From NCBI RefSeq assembly GCF_024347355.1, contig NZ_AP025465.1, positions 1,736,001 through 1,800,000 of the forward strand: a stretch of DNA of 64,000 bases, written 5' to 3'. The position numbers were made by a program, and so were the translations under genes. Below, in pieces: positions 1-8,799 of the stretch (its first letter is position 1; the number at the start of each line of letters is the position of its first letter). The notes beneath the pieces are model-generated. The model saw nothing but the letters and a program-made list of their open reading frames with translations. It was not told where the DNA came from and ran no database searches. Origin of the DNA: Vibrio chagasii. GTDB lineage: Bacteria > Pseudomonadota > Gammaproteobacteria > Enterobacterales > Vibrionaceae.

Positions 1-1
1 T

Positions 2-1231
2 CTTGAAGTTCAGTTCGCTGAAATGGACGGTTACATGGCAGAAGCGAAAGCGGGTGAGCTTCTTCTTGCTGTTGGTATTGAAGAATCACAACACTTCGGT
101 CTAATGAGCGAAGTAGCACCTGGTTGGAAACTTCGTGTGCTTCTAGCGCAAGTTCTGTTCGCAGACCCGCATATCATGCTTCTAGACGAACCAACGAACA
201 ACCTGGACATGGATACCATCAAGTGGTTGGAAGATACGCTAAACCAACGTAACTGCACAATGATCATCATTTCGCACGACCGTCACTTCCTAAACTCTGT
301 ATGTACACATATGGCTGACCTAGATTACGGTGAACTTCGCCTGTTCCCGGGTAACTACGATGAGTACATGACGGCAGCAACTCAAGCGCGTGAACGTCTA
401 CTGTCTGACAACGCTAAGAAGAAAGCACAAATTGCTGAACTTCAAACGTTCGTTTCTCGTTTCTCTGCTAACGCATCTAAAGCGAAGCAAGCAACGTCTC
501 GTGCTAAGCAAATCGATAAGATTCAACTTGAAGAAGTGAAAGCTTCTAGCCGTCAAAACCCATTCATTCGTTTTGAACAGTCTAAAGAGCTATTCCGTAA
601 CGCACTTGTGGTTGAAAACCTATCTCAAGGCTTCGAAGAAGACCTATTCAACAAGTTCGATGCGATCTTCGAAGTAGGTGAGCGCGTTGCGATCATCGGT
701 GAGAACGGTGTGGGTAAAACAACACTACTGAACACATTAGCTGGCGAACTTGAAGCTCGCACTGGTGGGTACAAGTGGTCTGAAAACTCAAACATCGGTT
801 ACTACGCTCAAGACCACGCACATGACTTCGAACAAGACATGAACTTGTTCGATTGGATGAGCCAATGGCGTCAAGAAGGTGAAGACGAGCAGGTGGTTCG
901 TGGCTTCCTAGGTCGTATGCTATTTGGTCAAGACGACATTAAGAAATCAGTTAAGGTAATTTCTGGTGGTGAGCAAGGTCGTATGCTTCTTGGTAAGATC
1001 ATGATGCACAAGCCAAACATCCTACTTATGGATGAACCAACTAACCACATGGATATGGAATCTATCGAAGCGCTTAACTTGGCTCTTGAGAACTACAAAG
1101 GCACATTGTTCTTCGTATCTCACGACCGTGTATTCGTAGACTCTCTAGCAACGCGTATCCTTGAAATCAAAGATGGCAAGATCAACGATTTCCGTGGTAC
1201 TTACGCTGAGTTCCTAAAAGCACGTGGCTAA
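2..1231 (+). CDS. ybiT: ABC-F family ATPase, YbiT type (5' end outside window)
   Basis: This is the C-terminal three quarters of a soluble tandem-ATPase ABC-F protein, a family that binds the ribosome and acts in translation rather than transport. The frame is open from base 2, so the true start lies upstream. Visible parts are the first-domain Walker B ([12 protein letters not shown], near base 180), the charged linker between domains (near 400-560), then the second domain with Walker A (GENGVGKTT, near 700), signature (SGGEQGRM, near 965) and Walker B ([12 protein letters not shown], near 1025). The N-terminal Walker A is missing only because of the window edge. YbiT is the best subfamily match; other ABC-F paralogues (Uup, elsewhere in the window) differ in linker and C-terminus. 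A strong terminator follows. Confidence 0.93.
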   Translation, partial: LEVQFAEMDGYMAEAKAGELLLAVGIEESQHFGLMSEVAPGWKLRVLLAQVLFADPHIMLLDEPTNNLDMDTIKWLEDTLNQRNCTMIIISHDRHFLNSVCTHMADLDYGELRLFPGNYDEYMTAATQARERLLSDNAKKKAQIAELQTFVSRFSANASKAKQATSRAKQIDKIQLEEVKASSRQNPFIRFEQSKELFRNALVVENLSQGFEEDLFNKFDAIFEVGERVAIIGENGVGKTTLLNTLAGELEARTGGYKWSENSNIGYYAQDHAHDFEQDMNLFDWMSQWRQEGEDEQVVRGFLGRMLFGQDDIKKSVKVISGGEQGRMLLGKIMMHKPNILLMDEPTNHMDMESIEALNLALENYKGTLFFVSHDRVFVDSLATRILEIKDGKINDFRGTYAEFLKARG

Positions 1232-1307
1232 TCTAGGCTAGTGCTTCGGACAACCGCTGTTTGTAGACATCGATAGTCTGCAGATAACAGAAAGTGTCCT
1301 TATAGAA

Positions 1308-1350
1308 TTAAAACGCCCTTATCAGCATAAAGCGATAAGGGCGTTTTTTA
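1308..1350 (+). terminator. Rho-independent terminator after ybiT
   Basis: An inverted repeat AACGCCCTTATC / GATAAGGGCGTT with a short loop is followed by a T run. It ends the ybiT transcript and, read the other way, has an A/T-rich flank that could also end the convergent chemoreceptor gene. Confidence 0.85.
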
Positions 1351-1404
1351 TTACCTACAGTGTATTCAGAGGTGGTGACAGCCCACAACAAAGTAGGCTA
1401 CACA

Positions 1405-3294
1405 TCAGTATTTAAACTGAGCCACAATCTTCTCTAGTTTCACACTCACGCTCGATACCTGTTCACTACAACGCACTGATCCTGATACTACGGTATATGT
1501 ATTACTTGCTAGATGAGCGATGTCGCTAATGTTTCGGTCGATCTCCGCTGATACCATGGATTGTTCTTCTGATGCTGTCGCTATCTGACTGTTAAGGTCG
1601 AACATCTCTCCGACTTGAAAGTGGATACCTTCAATCGCATTGACCACATCTTTAGTCTGGAGCTTAACTTGTTCGGTTTGCTCCAAGCTTGCCGACATCT
1701 TAGCGACTGTCTTTGCAATGCCGGACGTTAAACCATGGATAGTCGATTCAATTTGATGGGTTGAGTCGTTAGTCATTAAAGAAAGCTCTCTCACTTCAGA
1801 GGCGACCACCGCAAAGCCTCGTCCATGATCGCCTGCACGTGCAGCTTCAATCGCCGCGTTAAGCGCGAGTAGGTTAGTTTGTTCAGCAATTCCCTGAATC
1901 GTCGTTACCACTTGATTGATTTCACGGCTCTGTTCTTCAAGCTGCACGATTAAATCTTGCGACTCTGCAATGTTCTCGACTAACACATTGATACTCGTAT
2001 CTGTTAAGTGTGTTTCTTGTAATGCTTGATGGGCGTTATCTTTAATTTTCTCTGCATTAGTTGCGGCATTTTCTATATTGGCTGATACCTCGTTACTGGT
2101 CATCACCAGTTCGTTCACTGCCGTCGCGACGGACTCCGATTGTTGTTTCTGTTTCTCAGCATTACTCATGCTTTTGATCGCGGCTTCTTCAGAGCTACAT
2201 GAACTCTCTGTCAACACTGTCATAACTCCCGACAACTCTTTAATGTTGCCGTGCAGCTTGTTGATGAAGGTATCAAACGAGTGAGCAAGTTGAGCGAGCT
2301 CGTCGTTACCTTTAGCGTTCATTCGCACCGTTAAATCACCATCGCCATTGGCAATCGACTCCATCATCACGTTAATCGCTTTGATACGACCCAAGATGTT
2401 GCGACCAATGAACACCAATAATAGAGAAAGCAGAGCAACAATGGCGGCGCCAAACAGATGCAACATATTTTGTGTGTGCCTAACTGCCACTGTAATCGCA
2501 TGGCTTATCTCATTCTGCACTTCTTCAATGGCTTGTTCCGTTTTATGGACATTGCTACGTAAGGCGCCTCTAAGCCCCAACTCTGCAGACAAGCCTAGAT
2601 TGCTGTTAGCAACCAACAGAGTTTCAACTGCAGCCTTATATTCGGAATAGGCTTGCTCAGTCGCAATCGAGGTTTGGGAGTAGGGTTCAAACTCAACAAG
2701 AGCATTGGTTAACGCCGCATTCGTTTCGCTATTAATATGTGCGAGGTAATGGAAGTCTTTTTCGATCAGCTCTAACAACGCAAGTTCCAGTGCCAAGCTT
2801 GATTCTGATTCGATTGCTGATTTCAGCGCTGTTCTTTTTCCATCAAGAGCGGCGACAAAGCCCAAAGGTGGGGTTGAACGTTCAATGTCGTTCACTTGAT
2901 TGACGATCTGGTGGAACTGTTTCTGGTACTGATGAAGGGTATCGGAGATCTTGGTCATTTGCTCGGTCAGGTGAAGTTCGTGCGAGGTGAGAGTTTGGTT
3001 CAACGTCACCAATCTTTGATTCAATATGTCGGCGGTTTTATCGAAACGCTCTGCGTATTTTTGATTGTAGCGAGACAAGAAGTCTTTCTCATGTCGCCTA
3101 AGCGTTAATAAATCTACTGAGCTTCTGAGGTTTTCGGTCGCAGCGATCTCCAATGATTCCAATTTGTCTAAGCTAAGTTGCTCGTAGACGGCATAGATAA
3201 AAACACAAATAAACAGAGTGAGGTTGATTAAAATAAACTTACTGCGAATAGAAAGAGACAGCAGAGGATGCTGAGGTTCCGATGGATTACTCAT
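1405..3294 (-). CDS. Methyl-accepting chemotaxis protein with HBM-type sensor domain
   Basis: A transmembrane chemoreceptor of 629 residues. A first membrane helix lies near residues 22-40, then a long all-helical periplasmic domain (about 45-280) containing the RRHEKDFL motif typical of helical bimodular (HBM) sensors, a second membrane helix near 281-300, a HAMP linker, and a cytoplasmic signalling domain whose hairpin tip (EQTNLLALNAAIEAARAG) is near residue 475. It should control CheA/CheW and flagellar rotation. HBM receptors characterised elsewhere bind organic acids, but the ligand cannot be read from this sequence. It is monocistronic, convergent with ybiT. No CheB/CheR-binding C-terminal pentapeptide is seen (the protein ends in AQFKY). 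Confidence 0.93.
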   Translation of the reverse strand: MSNPSEPQHPLLSLSIRSKFILINLTLFICVFIYAVYEQLSLDKLESLEIAATENLRSSVDLLTLRRHEKDFLSRYNQKYAERFDKTADILNQRLVTLNQTLTSHELHLTEQMTKISDTLHQYQKQFHQIVNQVNDIERSTPPLGFVAALDGKRTALKSAIESESSLALELALLELIEKDFHYLAHINSETNAALTNALVEFEPYSQTSIATEQAYSEYKAAVETLLVANSNLGLSAELGLRGALRSNVHKTEQAIEEVQNEISHAITVAVRHTQNMLHLFGAAIVALLSLLLVFIGRNILGRIKAINVMMESIANGDGDLTVRMNAKGNDELAQLAHSFDTFINKLHGNIKELSGVMTVLTESSCSSEEAAIKSMSNAEKQKQQSESVATAVNELVMTSNEVSANIENAATNAEKIKDNAHQALQETHLTDTSINVLVENIAESQDLIVQLEEQSREINQVVTTIQGIAEQTNLLALNAAIEAARAGDHGRGFAVVASEVRELSLMTNDSTHQIESTIHGLTSGIAKTVAKMSASLEQTEQVKLQTKDVVNAIEGIHFQVGEMFDLNSQIATASEEQSMVSAEIDRNISDIAHLASNTYTVVSGSVRCSEQVSSVSVKLEKIVAQFKY

Positions 3295-3510
3295 GGTTAA
3301 TTCCCTTTAAGCCAGTGACGTTGATATTCATCTTTAATTTGTATTAACAGATTCATTAAATTGACGAATATGTAACTAATAGCTTATTGGGGTGTTAAAT
3401 CAAGATTTGTTTTAGGAAAAGCTAATTTAAGACATGATACGTGTAGGTTTAGATGGTTTGAAGCGTGAAACCTGTATCGGGAACGAATTGGGATAAAAAC
3501 TGAAGAATAT

Positions 3511-3537
3511 AAAAAAGGTGCAGCTGATACTGCACCC
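3511..3537 (-). terminator. Rho-independent terminator after fdhD
   Basis: Read on the minus strand, the inverted repeat GGTGCAG / CTGCACC with a 6-base loop is followed by six T. It lies 36 bases past the fdhD stop codon. Confidence 0.85.
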
Positions 3538-3572
3538 ATAACAAATTAACTAAGCACGAGTTAACTTTACGT

Positions 3573-4403
3573 TTACTGCTCGCCTTTGACGTCAAAATCT
3601 ATCTTGTCTGTACCTGTAAACACTTGGAAGCGCAAGCCTTTAGCACGAGCAATCGTTGTTATGCCGAACTTCTGAGCTAAATCTAAGCCCATTTGTGTAA
3701 CGCCAGAGCGTGACAGTAGAACAGGGATTCCCATCTGCGCTACCTTAATCACCATTTCAGAGGTAAGACGACCTGTGGTGTAGAAGATCTTATCTCCGCC
3801 ATCTTCTTTGTTGAGCCACATCTCACCCGCAAGGGTATCGACGGCATTGTGACGACCTACATCTTCCACAAACGACAACACTTGGTCATCTTTGCACACC
3901 GCACAGCCATGAACCGCACCCGCTTTCTTGTAGGTGTCGTTATAATGAGTCAGCGCTTCTAGAGCCGTATAGATTTCAGATTGCTTAATCTTGGTTTGAG
4001 GCACTTGGTAATCTTCCAATTGCTTCATCACGTTGCCATACATGGTACCTTGGCCACAGCCAGACGTTACGGTCTTCTTCTTCAGTGCTTGTTCAAGTTG
4101 GCTCGTATCTTCTTTGGTGATAACCGCTGCTGAGCTGGTTTCCCAGTCGATGATGATTGATTCAACGGCTTCTGGATCAGAAAGGAAGCTTTGGTTTTTC
4201 AAATAACCCAAGACTAATGCTTCTGGGCGTGAACCCAATGTCATTAGAGTTACGATCTCTTTCCAGTTCAACATAACGGTAAGAGGGCGCTCGCACGCAA
4301 TTTGTTTCGTTAGCTTTTCGCCATATTCATCAAACACTTCAACTTCGATGGTCTGAAGTGGGTTTTCACTGGTTTTTATTATGTTTGGTTTTACCACAGT
4401 CAC
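3573..4403 (-). CDS. fdhD: Formate dehydrogenase accessory sulfurtransferase FdhD
   Basis: FdhD transfers sulfur from IscS to the molybdenum cofactor of formate dehydrogenase, which is needed for enzyme activity. At 276 residues it has the usual family length. The expected cysteine loop is present as SGCGQGT (Cys116), but the second position of the CxxC motif seen in E. coli FdhD is glycine here; a separate CAVC motif lies near residue 168. The C-terminal half has the family's conserved SRSG segment. The gene is transcribed away from the formate dehydrogenase cluster that starts 390 bases upstream, which agrees with its role in maturing that enzyme. Confidence 0.95.
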   Translation of the reverse strand: MTVVKPNIIKTSENPLQTIEVEVFDEYGEKLTKQIACERPLTVMLNWKEIVTLMTLGSRPEALVLGYLKNQSFLSDPEAVESIIIDWETSSAAVITKEDTSQLEQALKKKTVTSGCGQGTMYGNVMKQLEDYQVPQTKIKQSEIYTALEALTHYNDTYKKAGAVHGCAVCKDDQVLSFVEDVGRHNAVDTLAGEMWLNKEDGGDKIFYTTGRLTSEMVIKVAQMGIPVLLSRSGVTQMGLDLAQKFGITTIARAKGLRFQVFTGTDKIDFDVKGEQ

Positions 4404-4794
4404 GTCCTACTTAATGAGATAGCGATTATAAGGGATAAGAAGTTAGGCAAGAGTCATCATACGACTCTTTAGAATACATGCGTTCTCTGTCACTTAGTCA
4501 GCCTTAGCTTTAACTCAAGCATTTAGCAATTCTCATTCCAAAATAACGGCTATCCGAGAAAACATGAAGCATTCGATTAAAATAGCGCAAAATATGAGAG
4601 TTCACCGAGACTAACTGTCTCAAACCAGCGCGATCGACTAACGTTATAAAGGTAACTTTACGACAAACGCACTAAAGACTGAGCAGGACTTAAAATGTAT
4701 TGGCGTGTTTATTGCTTTGTAGAGGGTATATGATTATGCGAAGTACAAAATGTCCTACGTACGATCAGAATAAAGAAAATCAATTGGGTGCAGT
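4404..4794. other. Divergent intergenic region fdhD / DUF3305 gene
   Basis: Nearly 400 bases without a convincing gene. It separates fdhD (minus) from the DUF3305 gene (plus) and holds a sigma-54-type promoter near its right end. No small open frame with a good ribosome binding site was seen. Confidence 0.7.
4700..4716 (+). promoter_or_regulatory. Putative sigma-54 (-24/-12) promoter of the DUF3305-DUF3306 operon
   Basis: The sequence TTGGCGTGTTTATTGCT has the GG and GC dinucleotides exactly 12 bases apart, as RpoN promoters require, and matches the TGGCAC-N5-TTGCW consensus except for two bases of the -24 element. Transcription would start near 4727, giving a leader of about 70 bases before the DUF3305 start codon. 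Confidence 0.65.
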
Positions 4795-5256
4795 ATGTCT
4801 GAGATAAAAGAATTCCAAGAACACTATGAAAAAACAGAATCAGCTTGGCCAATAGGTGTCCAAAGAATAGAGAAAGAGATCAAAACTGGCATTTGGGTAA
4901 CGACTCAATGGGAACTCATCGGTTTTGAATTATCACCTGAAAATGAAACCCCAGACGTATGTTTGCTCCAGTTACACAAAGACGAACGTACCGACTACCG
5001 CTTTAATCTAAGCTCTCAGCAACCTAAGCTATTCTTAGTTATGGATAATGTTGACTCCGGTAAACCTATTATTCAATTACTGACAGCGTCACAAACAGTC
5101 GCAGGCCAGTACATGGACGGAGATAACCAAGTATTGTCTTACGACATGCCTTTACCGGTACAAGCGTGGATGGAAGCCTTTATCGGTCGTCATGGCGAAT
5201 TATTAGAAGCAAGACGCAAGAAGCGTAAAGGGGCAGGTCGTTCTAATGGCAACTAA
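4795..5256 (+). CDS. DUF3305 domain protein of the formate dehydrogenase locus
   Basis: A 153-residue, probably cytoplasmic protein of the DUF3305 family. No signal peptide or membrane helix is visible; the C-terminus is rich in Lys/Arg. DUF3305 proteins are known mainly from their constant place next to DUF3306 and formate dehydrogenase genes; their biochemical role is not established. Here it begins the short operon, overlaps the DUF3306 gene by 11 bases and so is probably translationally coupled to it. A helper role in formate dehydrogenase assembly is inference from context only. Confidence 0.88.
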   Translation: MSEIKEFQEHYEKTESAWPIGVQRIEKEIKTGIWVTTQWELIGFELSPENETPDVCLLQLHKDERTDYRFNLSSQQPKLFLVMDNVDSGKPIIQLLTASQTVAGQYMDGDNQVLSYDMPLPVQAWMEAFIGRHGELLEARRKKRKGAGRSNGN

Positions 5257-5893
5257 CTTTTTTAGCCGTTGGTCTCAACGAAAGCTCGATGAATCGACTG
5301 ACAAAGCGCTCGAAGCTGAACAGCCTGTTGAAGAAACCTCGGTTACTTCTTCTGAGCCTGCTTCTCAAACACCCACCTCTGCTGAAGGACTTGCACCAAA
5401 TGAACCAACCTCTATCGAGCCAACTAATGCTTTAGAAGAGTCTGCTGACACTAAAGAGTCGGCATCAGAGGCGACTGAAGAGCTGTCTATGGCTCAATTA
5501 TTGGTATCAGAAGCATCAGAAAGCGTAAAAAAAGCCGCATTGCGTAAATTATTTCTCTCAGAAGAGTTTAACGTACGTGATGGCTTAGACGATTACGATG
5601 ACGATTATAGTAATCTTAAGTCACTTTCTGAAGATGTCGCTGAAAGCTTACGTGATTGGGTAAAAGAGAAGGCAGAAGAAGAAACGTCAAGCGAAGAAGA
5701 GCAAGTCACTGAAAATAAAGAAGAAGTTTCAGTTAACAACGCTGAAGACACGGAATCAGATCTTGTTGAAAGTGACGAAATTACGGGACAACAAAAAGGA
5801 CTGTGTAGAAACACAGTATCGAATAATTTCGACACCGATGTTATCGAAAATGACCCAAAAGAGGTGGGACAAAATATACCACACAAAGAATAG
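5246..5893 (+). CDS. DUF3306 domain protein of the formate dehydrogenase locus
   Basis: A 215-residue acidic protein. The N-terminus (FFSRWSQRKL) and the central block near residues 85-140, with KKAALRKLFLSEEFNVRDGLDDYDDD, are typical DUF3306; the remainder is low-complexity Glu/Ser/Thr sequence, probably disordered. The start codon lies within the end of the DUF3305 gene. No catalytic motif is seen. The family travels with FdhX, FdhA and TorD-like chaperones, so a role in maturation is likely but unproven. The last 40 residues are more variable than the rest and could be lineage specific. A terminator follows, so the next genes need their own promoter. Confidence 0.87.
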   Translation: MATNFFSRWSQRKLDESTDKALEAEQPVEETSVTSSEPASQTPTSAEGLAPNEPTSIEPTNALEESADTKESASEATEELSMAQLLVSEASESVKKAALRKLFLSEEFNVRDGLDDYDDDYSNLKSLSEDVAESLRDWVKEKAEEETSSEEEQVTENKEEVSVNNAEDTESDLVESDEITGQQKGLCRNTVSNNFDTDVIENDPKEVGQNIPHKE

Positions 5894-5918
5894 GTACATT
5901 TTGACTAAACACTCAATG

Positions 5919-5956
5919 AACCGCTTGCGACAAAATGTCCCAAGCGGTTTTTTTAT
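5919..5956 (+). terminator. Rho-independent terminator after the DUF3306 gene
   Basis: Inverted repeat AACCGCTTG / CAAGCGGTT with a 13-base loop followed by seven T. It separates the short DUF3305-DUF3306 unit from the large fdh operon. Confidence 0.85.
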
Positions 5957-6010
5957 TATCAAAATCGATTTAAATTTAATCTAATCCATTGAAAATATTG
6001 AATTATTAAA

Positions 6011-6027
6011 TTGGCACGGCATTTGCT
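6011..6027 (+). promoter_or_regulatory. Sigma-54 (-24/-12) promoter of the large fdh operon
   Basis: TTGGCACGGCATTTGCT is a full match to the RpoN consensus YTGGCACG-N4-TTGCW, with GG at 6013-6014 and GC at 6025-6026 exactly 12 bases apart. The predicted transcription start is near 6038, about 155 bases ahead of the first start codon, leaving room upstream (5956-6010) for only part of an activator site; more distal sites would fall over the preceding terminator and gene. Confidence 0.85.
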
Positions 6028-6194
6028 AAAACTAGTCCATTATCGACTTTTTTGTAGATAACTCGCGTAAACTTGACGAGTGAATGAATAGTTAACGAGA
6101 CCATACGTTGTTAACTGAATACTCAGCAAGTTCTCCAACGCTAACTACAATGAAGATTGAACAGATTATCCATATCCAAAAATGGAACTGAGCA

Positions 6195-7862
6195 ATGCTT
6201 AAACAATTATTAGAACAAGCAACTTCAAATAACGCAAAGGCGAGACTGTATGCGTTTGAGAATACCGTTGAGTTAACAAACCTAATTCCACCGACAGTAA
6301 GTTATGAAAGTGGTGGTAATACGCTAATTATTGGTCCAACTGCGATCATTGAAAGTGCTGCGGCTCAATTGCCTCAGTTAACAAGCCTGACACTACTTTC
6401 AACAGACGGTGCGAAAGCGAAAAATGCTGAGTCAGAGCTTTACTACGCAAATGCTGTTCAGGTTTCTGGATTCCTTGGTACGTTCGAAGTTCTAATCGAG
6501 AACAAAGGCCTAACCAATAACCTTGCGAAAGTAGCAATCAATCATGACTGTTTTGATGTGGTTTTGGATTTATGTCTGAATAGCTGCATGACAGAAGAAG
6601 TGCCAGTTCCTGGTTATTACCCGGTAGGGCGCGGTTATCCAAAGCTGGCTGAAGCGTTAGAAGAGATTCCTACGTTAATGGGCACGTTTGATAAGCCTAA
6701 GTTCTTCCGTTTGGATACAGACCTATGTGCACACAGTTCTCGTGGTGTTAAAAGTTGTGAGCGTTGTGTTGATGCTTGTCCTGCTGGCGCACTTTCAAGT
6801 GAAGGCTCTGATAAGACGGGTCACAAGATTGAGATCAACCCTTATCTATGCCAAGGCGTAGGTACTTGTGCAACGAGCTGTCCGACAGAAGCTATCTCTT
6901 ACGCATTGCCTAATCCTGATGATACTCAAAAATTCATTGAACGTACGCTAGCTAACTACGAGCAAGCGGGCGGTTTGGACCCAATTGTGCTTATCTGTAG
7001 TTCACGTCATGAAACCTACAATGTGATGGCTCTTAAAGCGCTACCAGATAACGTGATTCCTATTGTTGTCGAAGAGTTGCCATCTATTGGTATCGATACT
7101 TGGTTTGCAGCATTGGTTAATGGTGCGACTCAAGTTCTGTTTGCAGCATCTCGCTTTATGCCAGAAACGATCATTCGTGTTCTGAATAACGAAGTAGGGA
7201 TTGCTCAAGAACTACTAGACCAAATCGGTATTCCGAAAGAAACCATCGATATTCTGTACTTAGAATCTCTACGTGAAGGTCCTCCAACACTTTGTGTGGA
7301 TTCGTTCGACCTTGCACTTGGCGATCTTCAAGGTAATAAGCGTCAACGTCTATTCACAGCACTTGATGCAATGTCTTCAGCTCGTATTCCTGTTGAGAAT
7401 ATTGTTGAGCTTCCGTCAAACGCTCCATACGGAAACGTTTCGTGTGATAGCAAAGATTGTACGTTGTGTATGAGTTGTGTGGCTGTATGTCCAACACGTG
7501 CACTTCATACCGACGGAGCTTCTCCATCTCTTAAGTTTGTAGAACAAGACTGTATTCAATGTGGCCTGTGTGAGAAGGCATGTCCTGAAAATGTTCTGAC
7601 TCTTACGCCTCGTATGAACTGGGTGAAAGAAGAGCGTCAGAAAGCGGTTGTGATTCATGAAGAGAAAGCAGCTGAATGTGTACGTTGCCATAAACCATTT
7701 GCGCCTCAGTCTATGATTGACATGCTACAGAACAAGTTACGCGGTCACTCTCACTTTTCAGATGAAGCAGCGATTAATCGTATTGCTATGTGTGAAGACT
7801 GCCGTGTAGTGGATATGTTTGATTCAATGGCTCAAGACCCATTGAAACAATTGAAATACTAG
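6195..7862 (+). CDS. Cytoplasmic multi-cluster 4Fe-4S protein of the formate dehydrogenase operon
   Basis: A 555-residue soluble protein with two ferredoxin pairs: cysteine motifs near residues 178-196 and 219-230, and again near 416-432 and 453-465 (CIQCGLCEKACP). Together these could hold four [4Fe-4S] clusters. Between the pairs is a roughly 190-residue domain without cysteine motifs. The C-terminus carries two further pairs, CVRC near 495 and CEDC near 534, spaced like a zinc ribbon or extra metal site. No export signal is present, so electrons would be handled in the cytoplasm. It leads the operon and is separated from the TorD-like gene by 9 bases. Its exact redox partner is not known to me. 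Confidence 0.9.
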   Translation: MLKQLLEQATSNNAKARLYAFENTVELTNLIPPTVSYESGGNTLIIGPTAIIESAAAQLPQLTSLTLLSTDGAKAKNAESELYYANAVQVSGFLGTFEVLIENKGLTNNLAKVAINHDCFDVVLDLCLNSCMTEEVPVPGYYPVGRGYPKLAEALEEIPTLMGTFDKPKFFRLDTDLCAHSSRGVKSCERCVDACPAGALSSEGSDKTGHKIEINPYLCQGVGTCATSCPTEAISYALPNPDDTQKFIERTLANYEQAGGLDPIVLICSSRHETYNVMALKALPDNVIPIVVEELPSIGIDTWFAALVNGATQVLFAASRFMPETIIRVLNNEVGIAQELLDQIGIPKETIDILYLESLREGPPTLCVDSFDLALGDLQGNKRQRLFTALDAMSSARIPVENIVELPSNAPYGNVSCDSKDCTLCMSCVAVCPTRALHTDGASPSLKFVEQDCIQCGLCEKACPENVLTLTPRMNWVKEERQKAVVIHEEKAAECVRCHKPFAPQSMIDMLQNKLRGHSHFSDEAAINRIAMCEDCRVVDMFDSMAQDPLKQLKY

Positions 7863-7871
7863 GAGTTAGCC

Positions 7872-8510
7872 TTGGAAACGAATTTGGATCAGGCACAAGA
7901 ACAGACACTAAGAACTGAGATTTATTTAGTTCTATCTGCACTGTTTCGTAGCGCACCTTCTGAAGAGGTGATCGACTTTCTAAAAACGCTCGATATTGAA
8001 TCGTCAGAAAGCGCAATGCAGAAAGCTTGGATTGCCATTCAACAAGCAGCAACAGAATCAAACCGCGAAGCACTGGAAGATGAATATCAAGACTTGTTCA
8101 TCGGCATTGGTCGCGGAGAGGTCGTTCCATTTGGTTCTTGGCATCGCACGGGCGCCATGATGGAAAAACCATTGGCTGACATTCGTCATGATTTAGAGCT
8201 TTTAGGCATTGAACGTGATGATCAAGTGAAAGAGCCAGAAGACCACATCGCAGCGCTTTGTGAAGTGATGGCGATGCTAACGGCTGAGGAAGAAGCACTG
8301 CAACAAGCGGTATTCAATAAGCACCTTGGTCCTTGGTTTAACTCTTTCACGCGTCAGCTTGCAGGTGCAGAAAGCGCGAACTTCTACAAATCGGCCGCTC
8401 AGCTTTGTGAAGCATTCTTAACGTTAGAACAAGTGCGTTTTAGCGTGAATACAAAAAGCAGTAAGCACAAATTAAAGATTGATGTGAAAAACGTCACTGA
8501 TTACGAGTAA
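7872..8510 (+). CDS. TorD/DmsD-family chaperone for formate dehydrogenase
   Basis: A 212-residue, all-helical cytoplasmic chaperone of the TorD/DmsD group, which binds the twin-arginine signal peptide of molybdoenzymes and holds them until the cofactor is inserted. The start is TTG preceded by a good AGGAG at 7861. Family hallmarks visible are the DEYQDLFIG segment near residue 70 and the EPEDHIAALCEVM segment near 120. Two twin-arginine proteins follow directly, which identifies its likely clients. Confidence 0.9.
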   Translation: METNLDQAQEQTLRTEIYLVLSALFRSAPSEEVIDFLKTLDIESSESAMQKAWIAIQQAATESNREALEDEYQDLFIGIGRGEVVPFGSWHRTGAMMEKPLADIRHDLELLGIERDDQVKEPEDHIAALCEVMAMLTAEEEALQQAVFNKHLGPWFNSFTRQLAGAESANFYKSAAQLCEAFLTLEQVRFSVNTKSSKHKLKIDVKNVTDYE

Positions 8511-8585
8511 TCGAGCAGTACGCGATTATATCGATAGAGGGGCATTAAGCCTCCAAAAAAAGATCTACCGTAAGGTAAGGAAGCA

Positions 8586-8789
8586 ATGATGAAAAATAAT
8601 AAAGATATAAACACAAGCCGTAGGGATCTACTCAAAGGCTTGACGACTGCAGCCGTTGCTGGTGCCGTTGTCGCAGGTACAACTAAAGTGGCAACCGCTT
8701 CAGAAACTGTTGAAATTTCGAAAGAAGACGTGAAGAAGACTGGCTATCGTGAAACGCAACACATTCGCGATTACTACGACACACTTTAG
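8586..8789 (+). CDS. Small formate dehydrogenase region TAT-target protein (FdhX type)
   Basis: A 67-residue protein that is little more than a twin-arginine signal (SRRDLLKG near residue 11, then a hydrophobic stretch to about residue 36) and a charged tail of 30 residues. It matches the known small TAT-target family found just upstream of formate dehydrogenase large subunits. A ribosome site AAGGAAG precedes the ATG. The stop codon is 10 bases before fdhA. Its function is unknown; a role in export or assembly of FdhA is inferred from position. Confidence 0.9.
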   Translation: MMKNNKDINTSRRDLLKGLTTAAVAGAVVAGTTKVATASETVEISKEDVKKTGYRETQHIRDYYDTL

Positions 8790-8799
8790 GAGATAACGG

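Noticed and set aside
5763..5984. A 73-residue plus-strand frame overlapping the end of the DUF3306 gene
   Set aside because: It runs through the terminator hairpin, has no ribosome site and no family resemblance.
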